This document shows, in pieces, positions 53,747 to 62,578 of a stretch of DNA of 64,000 nt (position 1 is the first letter of the stretch; each line of letters begins with the position of its first letter). The stretch lies in assembly GCF_000020645.1 (NCBI RefSeq), contig NC_011060.1, forward strand, positions 2,060,501 through 2,124,500, given 5' to 3'. The translations under genes were made by a program, and so were the position numbers. Under the pieces are notes generated by a model. It was not told where the DNA came from. It searched no databases and saw nothing but the letters and a program-made list of their open reading frames with translations. The DNA is from Pelodictyon phaeoclathratiforme BU-1 (GTDB lineage: Bacteria > Bacteroidota > Chlorobiia > Chlorobiales > Chlorobiaceae).

Positions 53747-54864
53747 TTGAAAAGACTGAATTTATTATTACTAACTACATATATTGAAAATGATTTGTCC
53801 ACCTCTCCATAAGTATCAAAACTTGTTAAACCAGTTATTCCATTATAGGCATTTTCCCCATTTATTGAATAAAGAATTTCTTTTATTTGACCAATGTTGC
53901 CATTAGCTTTTTTTAGAGCATGTGCTAAGATATAAGTTACTTCATAGTAGTATGCTGCATAAACATCAGGCTCTTTATTGTATTTCTTTTTAAAATTTGT
54001 GTTAAAACTGTTTATTAGGCTATCATTCATACCATAAGCTAATGCTAAGGAGGTATAATATGTACCTTCTGCCGCATTTCCTGCAAGCTTAAGAAGGTCA
54101 TCTACCATAGCTCCATCACAACTAATAAATTTTACATTCAATCCAAGTTCTTTGGATTGTTTAAGAAAATTTCCAGATTCTGCAACATGAAGGGGAAAGA
54201 AAACAACATCAACCTGCTTAGATTTAATTTTTAAAATCTGAGTTTTAAAATCTTTGTTTCCTAAATCAACTCCTTCAACAATGAGAACTTCGCCGCCAAG
54301 TTTAAGATATTCTGATTCAAAAGCAGTTTTTAGGGTAGTACCATAATCATTTGTTTGATAAATAATTGCTGCTTTTTTTGAATTAAGTGAATTGAAACAG
54401 AAACTTGCAACATCATTACCTTGCTTCGAGTTAGGAGGAGTGATTCTGAAAATATAATCGCCTGCATCTTTAATATTATCAGCAGTGGCACTAGCTCCCA
54501 GTAAAACAACTTTGTTTTTGTTTGCTATTGGAGCAACAGCTAATGTTATTGAAGACCCAAAAGGACCAATTATTATTGGTACATTGTCCGCAGTGATAAG
54601 CTTATTAATCGCATTTACACCTTCCCTTGGATCCATTTTATCATCTTCATAAATAACTTTCAAAGGCAAATCAAACATTTCACTTTGATTTATTTCTTCA
54701 ATAGCTAAATCAACTCCTTCTTTTACAGATCTTCCATAATTGGCTCCTTCACCAGTTAGGGGCAATGAACATCCAATGTTAATAGTTTCTTTCTTACTAT
54801 TTCCACAAGCAAATAAATAAGCGGAAATAATGATAATGATAGCTAATACTTTAAACTTTCTCAT
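53743..54864 (-). CDS. LivK-type lipoprotein binding protein
   Basis: 373 aa. The lipoprotein signal ends in the lipobox YLFACG. The mature part is a type I periplasmic binding protein of the leucine-binding class (INIGCSLPLTGEGANYGRSVKEGVDLAIEEIN split by the hinge, VPIIIGPFGSSITLAVAPIANK, AAIIYQTNDYGTTL, PDVYAAYYYEVTYIL). It feeds the LivH/LivM channel now separated by insertions. Which amino acid or peptide it binds is unknown. The dipeptidase in the same operon suggests D-alanine or a short peptide as a possibility. Confidence 0.87.
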   Translation of the reverse strand: MRKFKVLAIIIIISAYLFACGNSKKETINIGCSLPLTGEGANYGRSVKEGVDLAIEEINQSEMFDLPLKVIYEDDKMDPREGVNAINKLITADNVPIIIGPFGSSITLAVAPIANKNKVVLLGASATADNIKDAGDYIFRITPPNSKQGNDVASFCFNSLNSKKAAIIYQTNDYGTTLKTAFESEYLKLGGEVLIVEGVDLGNKDFKTQILKIKSKQVDVVFFPLHVAESGNFLKQSKELGLNVKFISCDGAMVDDLLKLAGNAAEGTYYTSLALAYGMNDSLINSFNTNFKKKYNKEPDVYAAYYYEVTYILAHALKKANGNIGQIKEILYSINGENAYNGITGLTSFDTYGEVDKSFSIYVVSNNKFSLFK

Positions 54865-54874
54865 ATTTTTTGTT

Positions 54875-55513
54875 TTAAATTATTTTTCCTAAATACATAC
54901 TTAACTCTTTTGTTGCATAAGCATTAAGATTTTTTTTGTGCTCAACAATCAACATACTTATTTTCTTTTCTTTCAGACTCAATAACTCTTCAACCATTAT
55001 TTTAGTATTCGCTTCATCTAAACCTGCAAATGGTTCGTCAAACAATATTAGCTTTGGTTGGTGCATCAGCGCATTCCCTAAAGCAAGCATCTGCCTTTCG
55101 CCACCACTAAGACTAAACGGTGTGCGATCTCGGAATTCGTATAGATTTGGCAATTTATAAACGTCTTTAACTCTTTGCTTAATATCAACATTTGAATATG
55201 TTGAACCACTAACGACAAGATTTTCATGTATCGTTAATGATTCAAAATAGTTGTTTTTTTGAGGTATATAAACAATACCCTTTTTAACCATTTTTGAAGA
55301 AGGAAGTCTTGAAATATCGTCACCATTAAAAATAACTTTTCCATTTTTATTCCAAATAGGAAGCAATCCATAAATACATTTTAAAACCGTACTTTTCCCG
55401 CTACCGTTACCACCGGTTAATAAGATAATTTCGTTGTCACCAACTGTGAAAGATACATCGAAAAGAACCTGTTTTTTTTCGTAACCTGTAGATATATTTT
55501 TAACTTCTAGCAT
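54875..55513 (-). CDS. livF: Liv-type ABC ATPase LivF
   Basis: 212 aa, slightly shorter than the usual 230-240. Walker A GGNGSGKST near residue 35, signature LSGGERQML near 117, Walker B LILFDEPFAGLD and switch IVEHKKN. The VYIPQKNNYFESLTIHENL Q-loop region is LivF-like. It pairs with LivG 22 bp upstream. Confidence 0.87.
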   Translation of the reverse strand: MLEVKNISTGYEKKQVLFDVSFTVGDNEIILLTGGNGSGKSTVLKCIYGLLPIWNKNGKVIFNGDDISRLPSSKMVKKGIVYIPQKNNYFESLTIHENLVVSGSTYSNVDIKQRVKDVYKLPNLYEFRDRTPFSLSGGERQMLALGNALMHQPKLILFDEPFAGLDEANTKIMVEELLSLKEKKISMLIVEHKKNLNAYATKELSMYLGKII

Positions 55514-55535
55514 TTTGAAATTTTAAATAGCAAAA

Positions 55536-56216
55536 TTAACAATTATTGTTTATTTCCAATATTTTTAATCCCTTATCTTCTAATTGAAAAACCAAATCGC
55601 TTGTTTCTTCAATAAATTCCATATCGTGTTCTATTTGAAGTATGGTTATCTCTTCATTCTTAAGTTTTAAAATGATATCTTTAATAATCTTTTTATTATC
55701 CTTGTCGATGCCTGCAATTGGCTCATCTAGAAGCAGAAGTACTGGTTTATTGGCAAGACAACAACCCAAGGTTAGAAGTTTTTGCTGACCAAAAGACAAG
55801 TTACTACCCAAATGGTCAGCATATTCAAGAAGAGAGACCTTTTTAAGAATCTCATTTACTTTATTAAATTCTTCAAATGTAGCAATATGAAACATTTTCT
55901 TTTCCATCACCATTAGTACATTTTCCCTAACCGTAAGACCATGTATTATTCTTAAATCTTGAAATGTTCTGGCAATACCAAGCCTATTGATTTCTGTAGG
56001 TGATTTAGAACTTATGCTATTATTATTGAATTGGATTTTACCACTGTCAACTTTTACAAACCCAGTTAAAATATTAAATAAAGTTGTCTTGCCCGAACCA
56101 TTTGAACCCATTAGAGAATATATCTTTCCTTTCTCAAGATATAAAGAGAGATTTTCAAAAAGTCGCCTTTCGCCAAATGATTTGTTTATATTTTCTACTG
56201 ATAAAATCATTTTCAT
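55536..56216 (-). CDS. livG: Liv-type ABC ATPase LivG
   Basis: 226 aa. Walker A GSNGSGKTT near residue 34, the LivG-type GIARTFQDLRIIHGLTVRENV region, signature LSFGQQKLL and Walker B LLLLDEPIAGID, switch IEHDMEF. It is the first gene of the minus-strand operon. The 250 bp upstream are A/T-rich and end at an attC-like site. Only the start of the family-typical C-terminal tail is present. Confidence 0.87.
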   Translation of the reverse strand: MKMILSVENINKSFGERRLFENLSLYLEKGKIYSLMGSNGSGKTTLFNILTGFVKVDSGKIQFNNNSISSKSPTEINRLGIARTFQDLRIIHGLTVRENVLMVMEKKMFHIATFEEFNKVNEILKKVSLLEYADHLGSNLSFGQQKLLTLGCCLANKPVLLLLDEPIAGIDKDNKKIIKDIILKLKNEEITILQIEHDMEFIEETSDLVFQLEDKGLKILEINNNC

Positions 56217-56464
56217 TTTTCTGCTAAATTAATGAATTTGTGCGGTTGTAAAAGCAAACTCTTTTTTTTAGGCAAGAAGGCTGGGCTTGTGGGAAAAACA
56301 AAATGTGTTTGCTGTGGGGCGGCATTAAAAACAAAAAATGCGGGTCGGCAAAAAAATAAAACTTTTTCGGATCGGCTGGTGTGGTCGGCAGTCATTCCGA
56401 TTTGTTTTTCTTTTCTGTCTTTGTATGTCATCTTATCAATTTTCATGTCGCTGTCTTTTTTTTA
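56217..56464. other. Leader region of the liv operon
   Basis: No supported gene. The minus-strand frame here (to 56446) is low-complexity and lacks a ribosome site. The region separates the attC-like site from livG and should contain the operon promoter. Confidence 0.4.
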
Positions 56465-56609
56465 GGCTTGCTTGTAACGTTTTATGGTATGGTGTCGTGT
56501 GGGATTACGAAGCGATTTCCTATCAGTTTACACCGGCTTTTTTTACGAGCCAACTGCCTTCGAAAACCTCTGAAACCCACATGCACTATACCATGTGTTA
56601 GCAAGCGTT
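56465..56609 (-). other. Integron attC-like recombination site
   Basis: An imperfect inverted repeat about 145 bp long. The outer arm GGCTTGCTTGTAACG at the left pairs with TGTTAGCAAGCG at the right, and inner arms TATGGTATGGTG and CACTATACCATG are complementary. The stop codon of the preceding minus-strand gene (AACGCTTGCTAACAC) lies inside the arm, as is usual for integron cassettes. No integrase gene is in the window. Confidence 0.6.
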
Positions 56610-57386
56610 ATTCATGTAATTCATTAATTTTGCATATTCTTTCATGTATTTCCCTTTATGAAACTTCCAATTTTGATTTTCATTAAATATCTGTTCAAAC
56701 AAATCAGCACTCATAGAAGGTCCAAAACTATGAAATACCATTACTAAAATCATATCATATGCTCTGAAAACGATTTTATTTATGTCATAGAACATTTTAG
56801 CCGATTCAAAACCTATGGTATGACCATTACCGTAATTCAACATTTGTTCATCTATTTGCTTTTTTGACGGATGAACATAAGCACAGGCTTTATAGAAGAA
56901 ATCTTAAATTTCACTTCTAAAATCTTCTTTAACTGGACTTAAGAAAGGTGTAGAATATTCTTCAACAATTTCAATTGACGAATTAGGAATTTCATTTTTC
57001 AAATATTCAGTTTTAGTTTCAAAAGATTCGCCCATTTTTGCATAATCTACAATCACGTATTTGGTTATCATTTCAATCAAATATCTAAGTTCTCTCCTTG
57101 CAGTATTATGAATTCCATTTTGAATCATAACTAAAACACCAATTGAAGATTGAATCATATCATCAATTGCTCTAATGCATAAAAACTTATCGTAAATATC
57201 ACCCGCACGAGAAGAATAAATGGATACAGCTCTTATACTATCAAGAAAATCTTTTGTAATATCATTCAGATATTTGATTTCTTGTTGATACTGTTGGCTA
57301 TTATATATCTTTTCTTCCCAATCAGTTTTTTTGTTAGAAAGGGATTCTATAACTTGTTTTCTTAATTCTTCAATTGGGTCTTCCAT
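56598..57386 (-). pseudogene. Cassette gene of unknown function interrupted by an in-frame stop
   Basis: The frames 57386-56904 (160 codons) and 56906-56598 are in the same phase and separated only by one TAA at 56904-56906. Sequence continues naturally across it (VKEDFRSEI-stop-DFFYKACAYVHPSKKQIDEQ). The joined product would be about 262 aa, helical, with SIRAVSIYSSRAGDIYDKFLCIRAIDDM and ARRELRYLIEMITKYVIVD, reminiscent of AbiV/DUF5677-like helical proteins. I do not claim a family. The final codons MNNAC-stop run into the attC-like site, which fits an integron cassette. Confidence 0.65.
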
Positions 57387-57433
57387 GTATTTTCTACTGT
57401 CAATCTTATTTTGTAATAAGGGTCGTTTATTTA

Positions 57434-57472
57434 ATGCTTGCTAACTTCTTTATCTATGCACCATATCCCACC
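57434..57472 (-). other. Truncated second attC-like arm
   Basis: ATGCTTGCTAACTT at the left, followed by a TGCACCATATCCCACC arm, repeats the core and inner arm of the site at 56465-56609 in the same orientation. The rest is missing, cut by the hairpin element beginning at 57474. It defines the other end of the decayed cassette. Confidence 0.5.
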
Positions 57473-57473
57473 A

Positions 57474-57518
57474 AAAGGTGTATAAAACCAGCTATTCTGG
57501 CATGCTTTATACACCTTT
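57474..57518. repeat. 13-bp perfect hairpin
   Basis: AAAGGTGTATAAA (57474-57486) pairs with TTTATACACCTTT (57506-57518) around a 19-base loop. The 285 bp that follow (to 57803) show no gene. The hairpin lies at the junction between integron-like sequence and IS1380 remains. Confidence 0.7.
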
Positions 57519-57803
57519 GAGGTGCATAATATTTTTTACAAATTGTCAAAGGGACTGGAAATTTTCAGTAAACTCTGTTCGCATACGTGGGTATAGATAG
57601 TTCTTGTATGTAACGTAGGCCCGTTCATGCTTCCAGTAAATGAGTTACATAAGAGTGCCGCAAACAATAAAGCGTTACTGGTTTTTTGATTTTGGCATGA
57701 TCGAGTGCATGTTTTAAAACTTTTTGCAAGCTGATGCCAACCTCTTAAGCTACAAAGTACAGATATATTTCAAAATATTTATGCTGAATTATTCGCCATA
57801 AAA

Positions 57804-58100
57804 GTTGCTCTAGATTTTGATGGTGGCATCAGCAGCTTGCTGACCAAGGTCGTTTACCTGAGACCGGCCTTGATTTAGCCAGTCAACTGACGTTCAGCAG
57901 GTTGGAAAACATGATTACCCGTCGTGATCTCTATCGGATTGCAGAGGGTTTTGTGGATCATTTTCTCGCTTCGTATGTCGAACCTCCCGAGGTCATTGTC
58001 CTGGATTTTGACGATACGGAAGATGTTGTGCACGGCCATCAGCAATTGGCTCTGTTCAGCGGTTTTCTTGCAAACCAGATTGATCGGAAAACCGGCACAC
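57804..58100 (+). pseudogene. IS1380-family transposase remnant
   Basis: VALDFDGG at 57804, then after a frame change QQLADQGRLPETGLDLASQL, TFSRLENMITRRDLYRIAE and PPEVIVLDFDDTEDVVHGHQQLALF match the N-terminal half of IS1380 transposases, including the first catalytic Asp region. About 60 codons are deleted between the first and second blocks. After residue LALF the match stops, and the open frame runs to 58201 into the neighbouring IS1634 element. Confidence 0.75.
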
Positions 58101-58166
58101 CGGGGTTTACAACGGAAGTTCCAGCAATAAAAGAACGAAAAATCCCTATAACACCTTATTTCAATT

Positions 58167-59813
58167 TTATTTACGCTTCGGGGCCAGTTTTTTCCTTGTG
58201 ACTACATCAACATTTTTGGCATCAATGACCGAAGGAAGGGTAATCCCGGCAGCGGCAAGCAACTCAGCAGCCAATCCTTTCGACTGGGGAATTTTCTGAC
58301 AGCTTGACCCTTTGAGGGTGACGATTGTGCTGCGTATTGCGCCAAGTTCATCAATTCCTTCCGGTACCGTGCATTCACATTTTTTCCAGAGTTCTGATAA
58401 CTGCCTCTCGATTTTATAGGCAAGCATAACGGCAAAGACATTGCCACGAGTGCTCGCTTCGGTTCGCACATGAACCGGTCTGATTTCAAGATGACTTTGC
58501 TTGAACGTCCGGAATGCATGCTCCACTTTGGCCAGATCTTTGTACCGATCATGGACTTGTTCGGTCGAAAGCAGCTCTTTCTTGACATCGGTTTTGATCA
58601 CATAACAGCCGTCCAGCAGAGCGACTCCTTTCAGGATTTCTTCATTGACCGTTACCGTGAACACCCTCTCCTGATGGGTCAGTTCCAGCACATCATTGAG
58701 CTTATACTGGCTGATCTTTTTCTGAAGAGAGCGTTGTGCAACATCCTTGTCACGCTTGAGGGAACCGGCGAGGTAACTGTTTTTCTCCTCAACAAGACGC
58801 TGGATTTTTTTCACCCGTTCCTGGCGATTCTTTGCCATCTCGGCCTCTCGAACCGGATTTCTTCTCAGCACATATCGAACGCCATCGGTTTTATTTTCAA
58901 CCTCATACAGCTCTGAATCGAAAAAATCCATTTGCAGTACCTCTGCCTTCAGCAGGGTTCTGATTTCGGGTTTCGAGAGTGAGGTGATGTAATAAAATCC
59001 CGCATCGGTCAACTCTTTGGCCTGCGGCGTTTTGATCATACCCTTGTCGCCAACCATCGTTACCTCTTCAATGCCAAAAGTGTTGGCAACGGTGCGAATC
59101 TGCTCTGCAACGGTTGACTTGTCGCCGGTATTGCCTGCAAAGACCCGGACAGCAACCGGATCGCCATCTGCGGTACACAACAAACCAATAACGATTTGCT
59201 TTTTCCCCTTTTTGCCATCCCGGTTGTAGCCAAAGGCAGCAAGCACATTCTCCATCCCTTCAAGATATGATGAGGTAACATCATAGAGCAACAATTCCGG
59301 GCCAGCACCCGCTGAATTGTGCTTGAATAACTGCTGCTCAATGCGCTCCTGATGCTCCGTCAACCAAGCCAGGTTGGCATAGAGGTCATCTTCTGTAAAG
59401 CGTTCTAATTCAAGGACATCACAGGCGCCATAACTTGCTGCCATCCTGACCGCACCGAGTCGTGAACCCTGCCCGATCAATCGAGCCATAATCTGCCACA
59501 ATGCAAGCTTTCCCTGGCGGGTATTACCAAGCGTCTTGCTGATACCAAGCCTCTCGGCAAGAGTTTTGAGTGCATATACCACACCAACACGAAGCCCCTC
59601 ATGTAGTTCAACATCCTCAATATGCAACAGGGCTGCCAAATTGTCTTTGTACTTCAGGGCAAGTTTAATGGCGGCAATCTCTCCTTCCGAACATTTTGAG
59701 ATCTTGCCCAACGTGCGATTTTTCACCTTCCCATCTTCACGATAGGATTCACGAAAAAGATGGCGCTGGTAGGTTTTGCCATTAATGGTGGTCTTGCTGG
59801 AATCGACGTACAT
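58167..59813 (-). CDS. IS1634-family transposase
   Basis: 548 aa, full length. The N-terminus MYVDSSKTTINGKTYQRHLF and RTLGKISKCSEGEI, the catalytic first Asp in LLLYDVTSSYLEG, TMVGDKGMI (second Asp) and the YKDLAKVEHAFRTFKQSHLEIRPVHVRTEA region with the catalytic Glu mark the IS4-type DDE transposase of the IS1634 group. No frameshift. I could not define terminal inverted repeats by eye, so element ends are not given. Confidence 0.88.
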   Translation of the reverse strand: MYVDSSKTTINGKTYQRHLFRESYREDGKVKNRTLGKISKCSEGEIAAIKLALKYKDNLAALLHIEDVELHEGLRVGVVYALKTLAERLGISKTLGNTRQGKLALWQIMARLIGQGSRLGAVRMAASYGACDVLELERFTEDDLYANLAWLTEHQERIEQQLFKHNSAGAGPELLLYDVTSSYLEGMENVLAAFGYNRDGKKGKKQIVIGLLCTADGDPVAVRVFAGNTGDKSTVAEQIRTVANTFGIEEVTMVGDKGMIKTPQAKELTDAGFYYITSLSKPEIRTLLKAEVLQMDFFDSELYEVENKTDGVRYVLRRNPVREAEMAKNRQERVKKIQRLVEEKNSYLAGSLKRDKDVAQRSLQKKISQYKLNDVLELTHQERVFTVTVNEEILKGVALLDGCYVIKTDVKKELLSTEQVHDRYKDLAKVEHAFRTFKQSHLEIRPVHVRTEASTRGNVFAVMLAYKIERQLSELWKKCECTVPEGIDELGAIRSTIVTLKGSSCQKIPQSKGLAAELLAAAGITLPSVIDAKNVDVVTRKKLAPKRK

Positions 59814-60094
59814 TGTGACTATATCATAGGTTTGCTAAACGCTTAAATATATGATATAAAAAATAATGTTCCAAATATTTTAGTGACTACAATTTTCACA
59901 TCTTTTCCTTGTAAAAATACTGCCTATAAAGAGTTAATGAAAAATAGACCTGGAACTTCCGTTACAACATGGAGTTGTCCACCGAATCTACCGATGAATT
60001 CTGACGTCATGCAATGCCTCACGGGCTATTTCTCGTTTGACTATCTCAGGATTTTGTGTAATTTGGAACAAAATAGCATGATAGCCGTGTTAAC

Positions 60095-60388
60095 ATGATA
60101 CACTCTTTTAAGAATCAGGCAACTGAGGATATTCTTAACGGAAATCCGACCAAAAAAACGGCGAGAATCTGTCCTTCAGTATTATGGAAACAGGCGTACA
60201 GAAAACTTGATCAGCTTGATTCTGTTCTTACCCTTGACGAGTTGCGCATTCCCCCGGGAAACCGTTTGGAATCCTTGTCCGTCGATCGTAAAGGACAATT
60301 CAGTATTCGGTTAAATGACCAGTACAGAATATGCTTCCAATGGTCTTCTATTGGGCCGGAGGATGTTGAAATCGCTGATTACCATTAA
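60095..60388 (+). CDS. higB: HigB-type toxin (RelE superfamily)
   Basis: 97 aa. MIHSFKNQATEDILNG, then ARKL-like KLDQLDSVLTLDELRIPPGNRLESL and GQFSIRLNDQYRICFQW, VEIADYH are the HigB pattern, including the catalytic-face RLNDQYRICF strand and C-terminal DYH. It cleaves translated mRNA at the ribosome. The antitoxin follows 19 bp downstream. Confidence 0.92.
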   Translation: MIHSFKNQATEDILNGNPTKKTARICPSVLWKQAYRKLDQLDSVLTLDELRIPPGNRLESLSVDRKGQFSIRLNDQYRICFQWSSIGPEDVEIADYH

Positions 60389-60407
60389 AAGCCAACAAGA
60401 AGTGACT

Positions 60408-60728
60408 ATGATACGCATACCAACGCATCGGGCACCGACTCATCCCGGAGAAATGCTGCTGGAGGAATTTTTGAACCCTATGAAAATCACTCAGCGTCAG
60501 TTAGCTGACGCTATCCATGTTCCTTATCAGCGGGTCAATGAAATCATTAATGGCCGACGGGGTGTGACACCGGCAACAGCCTTACGGTTAGCCAAATTTT
60601 TTGGCATGTCGGCTGACTACTGGATGAATCTCCAACAGCGATGGGATCTCTATCATGCAAAAAAATCAGAGGATAAGCTGTTAAACACGATTAAGACTGT
60701 AACACCAAAGGTGGCGTCTGTACTTTAA
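60408..60728 (+). CDS. higA: HigA-type antitoxin
   Basis: 106 aa from ATG at 60408, downstream of the toxin stop; the longer frame from 60315 overlaps higB and is not used. RAPTHPGEMLLEEFLNPMKIT, the helix-turn-helix QRQLADAIHVPYQRVNEIINGRRG and LRLAKFFGMSADYWMNLQ are the HigA signature. It binds HigB and represses the pair. Contrast the orphan HigA-like gene at 6123-6473. Confidence 0.92.
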   Translation: MIRIPTHRAPTHPGEMLLEEFLNPMKITQRQLADAIHVPYQRVNEIINGRRGVTPATALRLAKFFGMSADYWMNLQQRWDLYHAKKSEDKLLNTIKTVTPKVASVL

Positions 60729-60740
60729 AGATCAGTGTTC

Positions 60741-60884
60741 ATGAACTATCAACAGTTACTTGCCCTCTTCAAAGAGACCCACCTTGAGTTACAGGATCTG
60801 CCGCCTTCAGTGCTCGGAGCAACGGATGTGCCGTTTTACAGCAATAACCAGATGCTGATGCAGAAGGTGATTTTGGGGGAGTGA
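60741..60884 (+). pseudogene. 47-codon fragment, possibly an internally deleted DUF1016 gene
   Basis: The frame starts MNYQQLLALFKETHLELQ, reminiscent of DUF1016 N-termini, then changes abruptly to LPPSVLGATDVPFYSNNQ. This suggests a large internal deletion. The match is short and the call is weak. The 210 bp that follow (60885-61094) hold nothing I can support. Confidence 0.35.
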
Positions 60885-61094
60885 GGAGGTGAAATGAAGC
60901 ACGAAGTATTATTGTTGAATAATTGTTTGAGGATCTTTTGCTACCTTTACCTTTAGTTTATTGCGGATCTGTACAAGCCAAGGGAGCAGAAACAGCGAGT
61001 TTTTCTTGTATATGATTTTAAATAAATGAGATAAGACGATTAGTAAGACGCGTTTCGAAACAGCATCTTTAGTGAACAGCAGAGAAATGAAATT

Positions 61095-61316
61095 ATGACT
61101 TTGACAGATATTCTTCCGTTTGTTCAGCAGTTACGGATAGTTGACAAACTCAGACTGATTCGGATTATAGCGGAACAGCTTGATGCTGAGGGAAATGTTT
61201 TTCCGCTTGAACAGGGCAAAATTTACGAAATGCCAACACCGTACAATACGTTCGGAGTGGCAGAGATATTGATGAATAAACTCGAAATAACGAATACGAA
61301 TAGTCAAACATTTTGA
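61095..61316 (+). CDS. Small protein upstream of a retropepsin-like protease
   Basis: 73 aa. An N-terminal helix (TDILPFVQQLRIVDKLRLIRIIAEQL) is followed by a Pro-rich end (YEMPTPYNTFGVAEILMNKLE). Similar short proteins occur in cyanobacteria paired with other small genes. Its stop overlaps the TTG start of the protease gene (TTGA), so both are made together. Function unknown. Confidence 0.6.
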   Translation: MTLTDILPFVQQLRIVDKLRLIRIIAEQLDAEGNVFPLEQGKIYEMPTPYNTFGVAEILMNKLEITNTNSQTF

Positions 61317-61717
61317 AATTCAGATACTCTGTCAGCAATCCGTCGCAAAATGAATATGACAGTCTTCCCCGTCTGACATTTCCTCTCTTTTGTAACAATC
61401 AGCAGGTTGAGGTTGTCGGCCTGGTTGACAGCGGCGCAACGGTCAACGTGCTTCCGTATGAGGCAGGTCTTCAGCTTGGAGAAATCTGGGATGATCAAAA
61501 AGCAAACATCCGGCTGTCAGGCAACTTGGGGAATTTGCCAGCAATACCGTTGAGTGCCATAGCAAAAATAGGAGATTTTGAACCTGTACGTCTCGTTTTT
61601 GCATGGGTTAAAAGTGATGTGCCGCTGATTCTCGGGCAAACGAATTTTTTTATGGAATTCGATGTCTGCTTTTACCGCTCGAAGTCAGAGTTTGAAATCA
61701 TGCCGAAATCATCATAA
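61313..61717 (+). CDS. Retropepsin-like aspartic protease
   Basis: 134 aa from TTG at 61313. The single-domain retroviral-type catalytic motif VGLVDSGATVNVLP (DSGAT) lies near residue 38. A hydrophobic VPLILGQTNFFMEFDV near 105 resembles the ILG-x-DFL flap/closing motif of this fold. One domain implies an active homodimer. The N-terminus FPLFCNNQQVEV forms the first strand. It directly precedes brxA, 84 bp away, on the same strand. The substrate is unknown. Confidence 0.75.
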   Translation: MKFRYSVSNPSQNEYDSLPRLTFPLFCNNQQVEVVGLVDSGATVNVLPYEAGLQLGEIWDDQKANIRLSGNLGNLPAIPLSAIAKIGDFEPVRLVFAWVKSDVPLILGQTNFFMEFDVCFYRSKSEFEIMPKSS

Positions 61718-61801
61718 TTTAGACATCGCAAGCGAACATCACCTCTCGGAGTTACTGTACAAGCTCCCCTCGAAAGGACATTTCTGGTAGATGAAAAAGT
61801 A

Positions 61802-62578
61802 ATGGAAGTATATAACGCAGACATCAATGTCATTGGCAGCATTCCGGATTTCCGGCTGATTGAGGTTGCGCTGGCAGAGTTTGCCAAAGGAAAGGGGCGG
61901 GTTGATCTCAGGGAGTTACTGGTGACCAACAACGCCTTCGATTTTCGGACGGAAAGCACCCGAAAGCGCTTTCTTGCCGCAGTGGAGCGTACCATTCTGG
62001 TTTTTGCCAGTGAACGGCACCGGCAGTTAATGGTGGCACTTTTTAATGCCCCCGGTCTGGAAACTCTGAAACGGTGGGCTATTTTTTTGCAGTTACTTGC
62101 CGGGAACGATCTTTTCCGGATTCTTACCAAAGAGGTTTATCTGAAGGTCTACTTTTCCGGTCGGACAACAATTGCCGGGGATGAAATCTTTGCCTACCTG
62201 AAAGATCGCCAGAGTCACTCTCTGCCGTTGAAAAAATTCTCGGATTCGACTCTGGAAAAAATTGGTTCAAAGTATCTCACGATTCTCAAGAAGCTGGGAA
62301 TGGTTGAGGGTGCAGTAAAAAAACGGTTGCTCAATATCAGGCTTTCTGAGGATGAACTTCTTTTCTTTTTGTATGTTATCCTCAGTGTGGATGATGCTGC
62401 CACCGATATTCTGAAATCGCCATATCGGGAGTTCTTGTTTCTTGAACGAGAGCAGTTGATTCTGTCGCTGAAAAACATCAGCTTCATGCCATTTATCAAT
62501 ATAGCCTCTACCGGTGAGGCCTTGACTGTGCAGTTAAAATTGTCACCACAGGAGCTTGTTGATGCCATTTCTCACTGA
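61802..62578 (+). CDS. brxA: BREX protein BrxA (DUF1819)
   Basis: 258 aa. DUF1819-type features: KGRVDLRELLVTNNAFDFRTE-like start, RFLAAVERTILVFASERHRQL, LKRWAIFLQLLAGNDLFRIL, then a C-terminal winged-helix-like KKLGMVEGAVKKRLLNIRL. BrxA is a small DNA-binding component of type 1 BREX, which methylates host DNA and blocks phage replication. The ribosome site is poor. It overlaps brxB by 17 bp. Confidence 0.88.
   Translation: MEVYNADINVIGSIPDFRLIEVALAEFAKGKGRVDLRELLVTNNAFDFRTESTRKRFLAAVERTILVFASERHRQLMVALFNAPGLETLKRWAIFLQLLAGNDLFRILTKEVYLKVYFSGRTTIAGDEIFAYLKDRQSHSLPLKKFSDSTLEKIGSKYLTILKKLGMVEGAVKKRLLNIRLSEDELLFFLYVILSVDDAATDILKSPYREFLFLEREQLILSLKNISFMPFINIASTGEALTVQLKLSPQELVDAISH

Noticed and set aside
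58100..59900. Exact ends and target duplication of the IS1634 element
   Set aside because: A CAATTTT pair occurs on both sides, but the adjoining sequences are not inverted repeats, so ends cannot be assigned.
60315..60407. Longer higA start overlapping higB
   Set aside because: The extra 31 codons are an out-of-phase reading of the higB 3' end, and HigA begins at MIRIPTHRAP.
44470..60884. The DUF1016 C-terminal remnant at 44470 and the DUF1016-like N-terminal fragment at 60741 might be halves of one gene split by the island
   Set aside because: Both are on the plus strand but in the order C-terminus then N-terminus, which simple insertion cannot produce, and the N-terminal match is weak.
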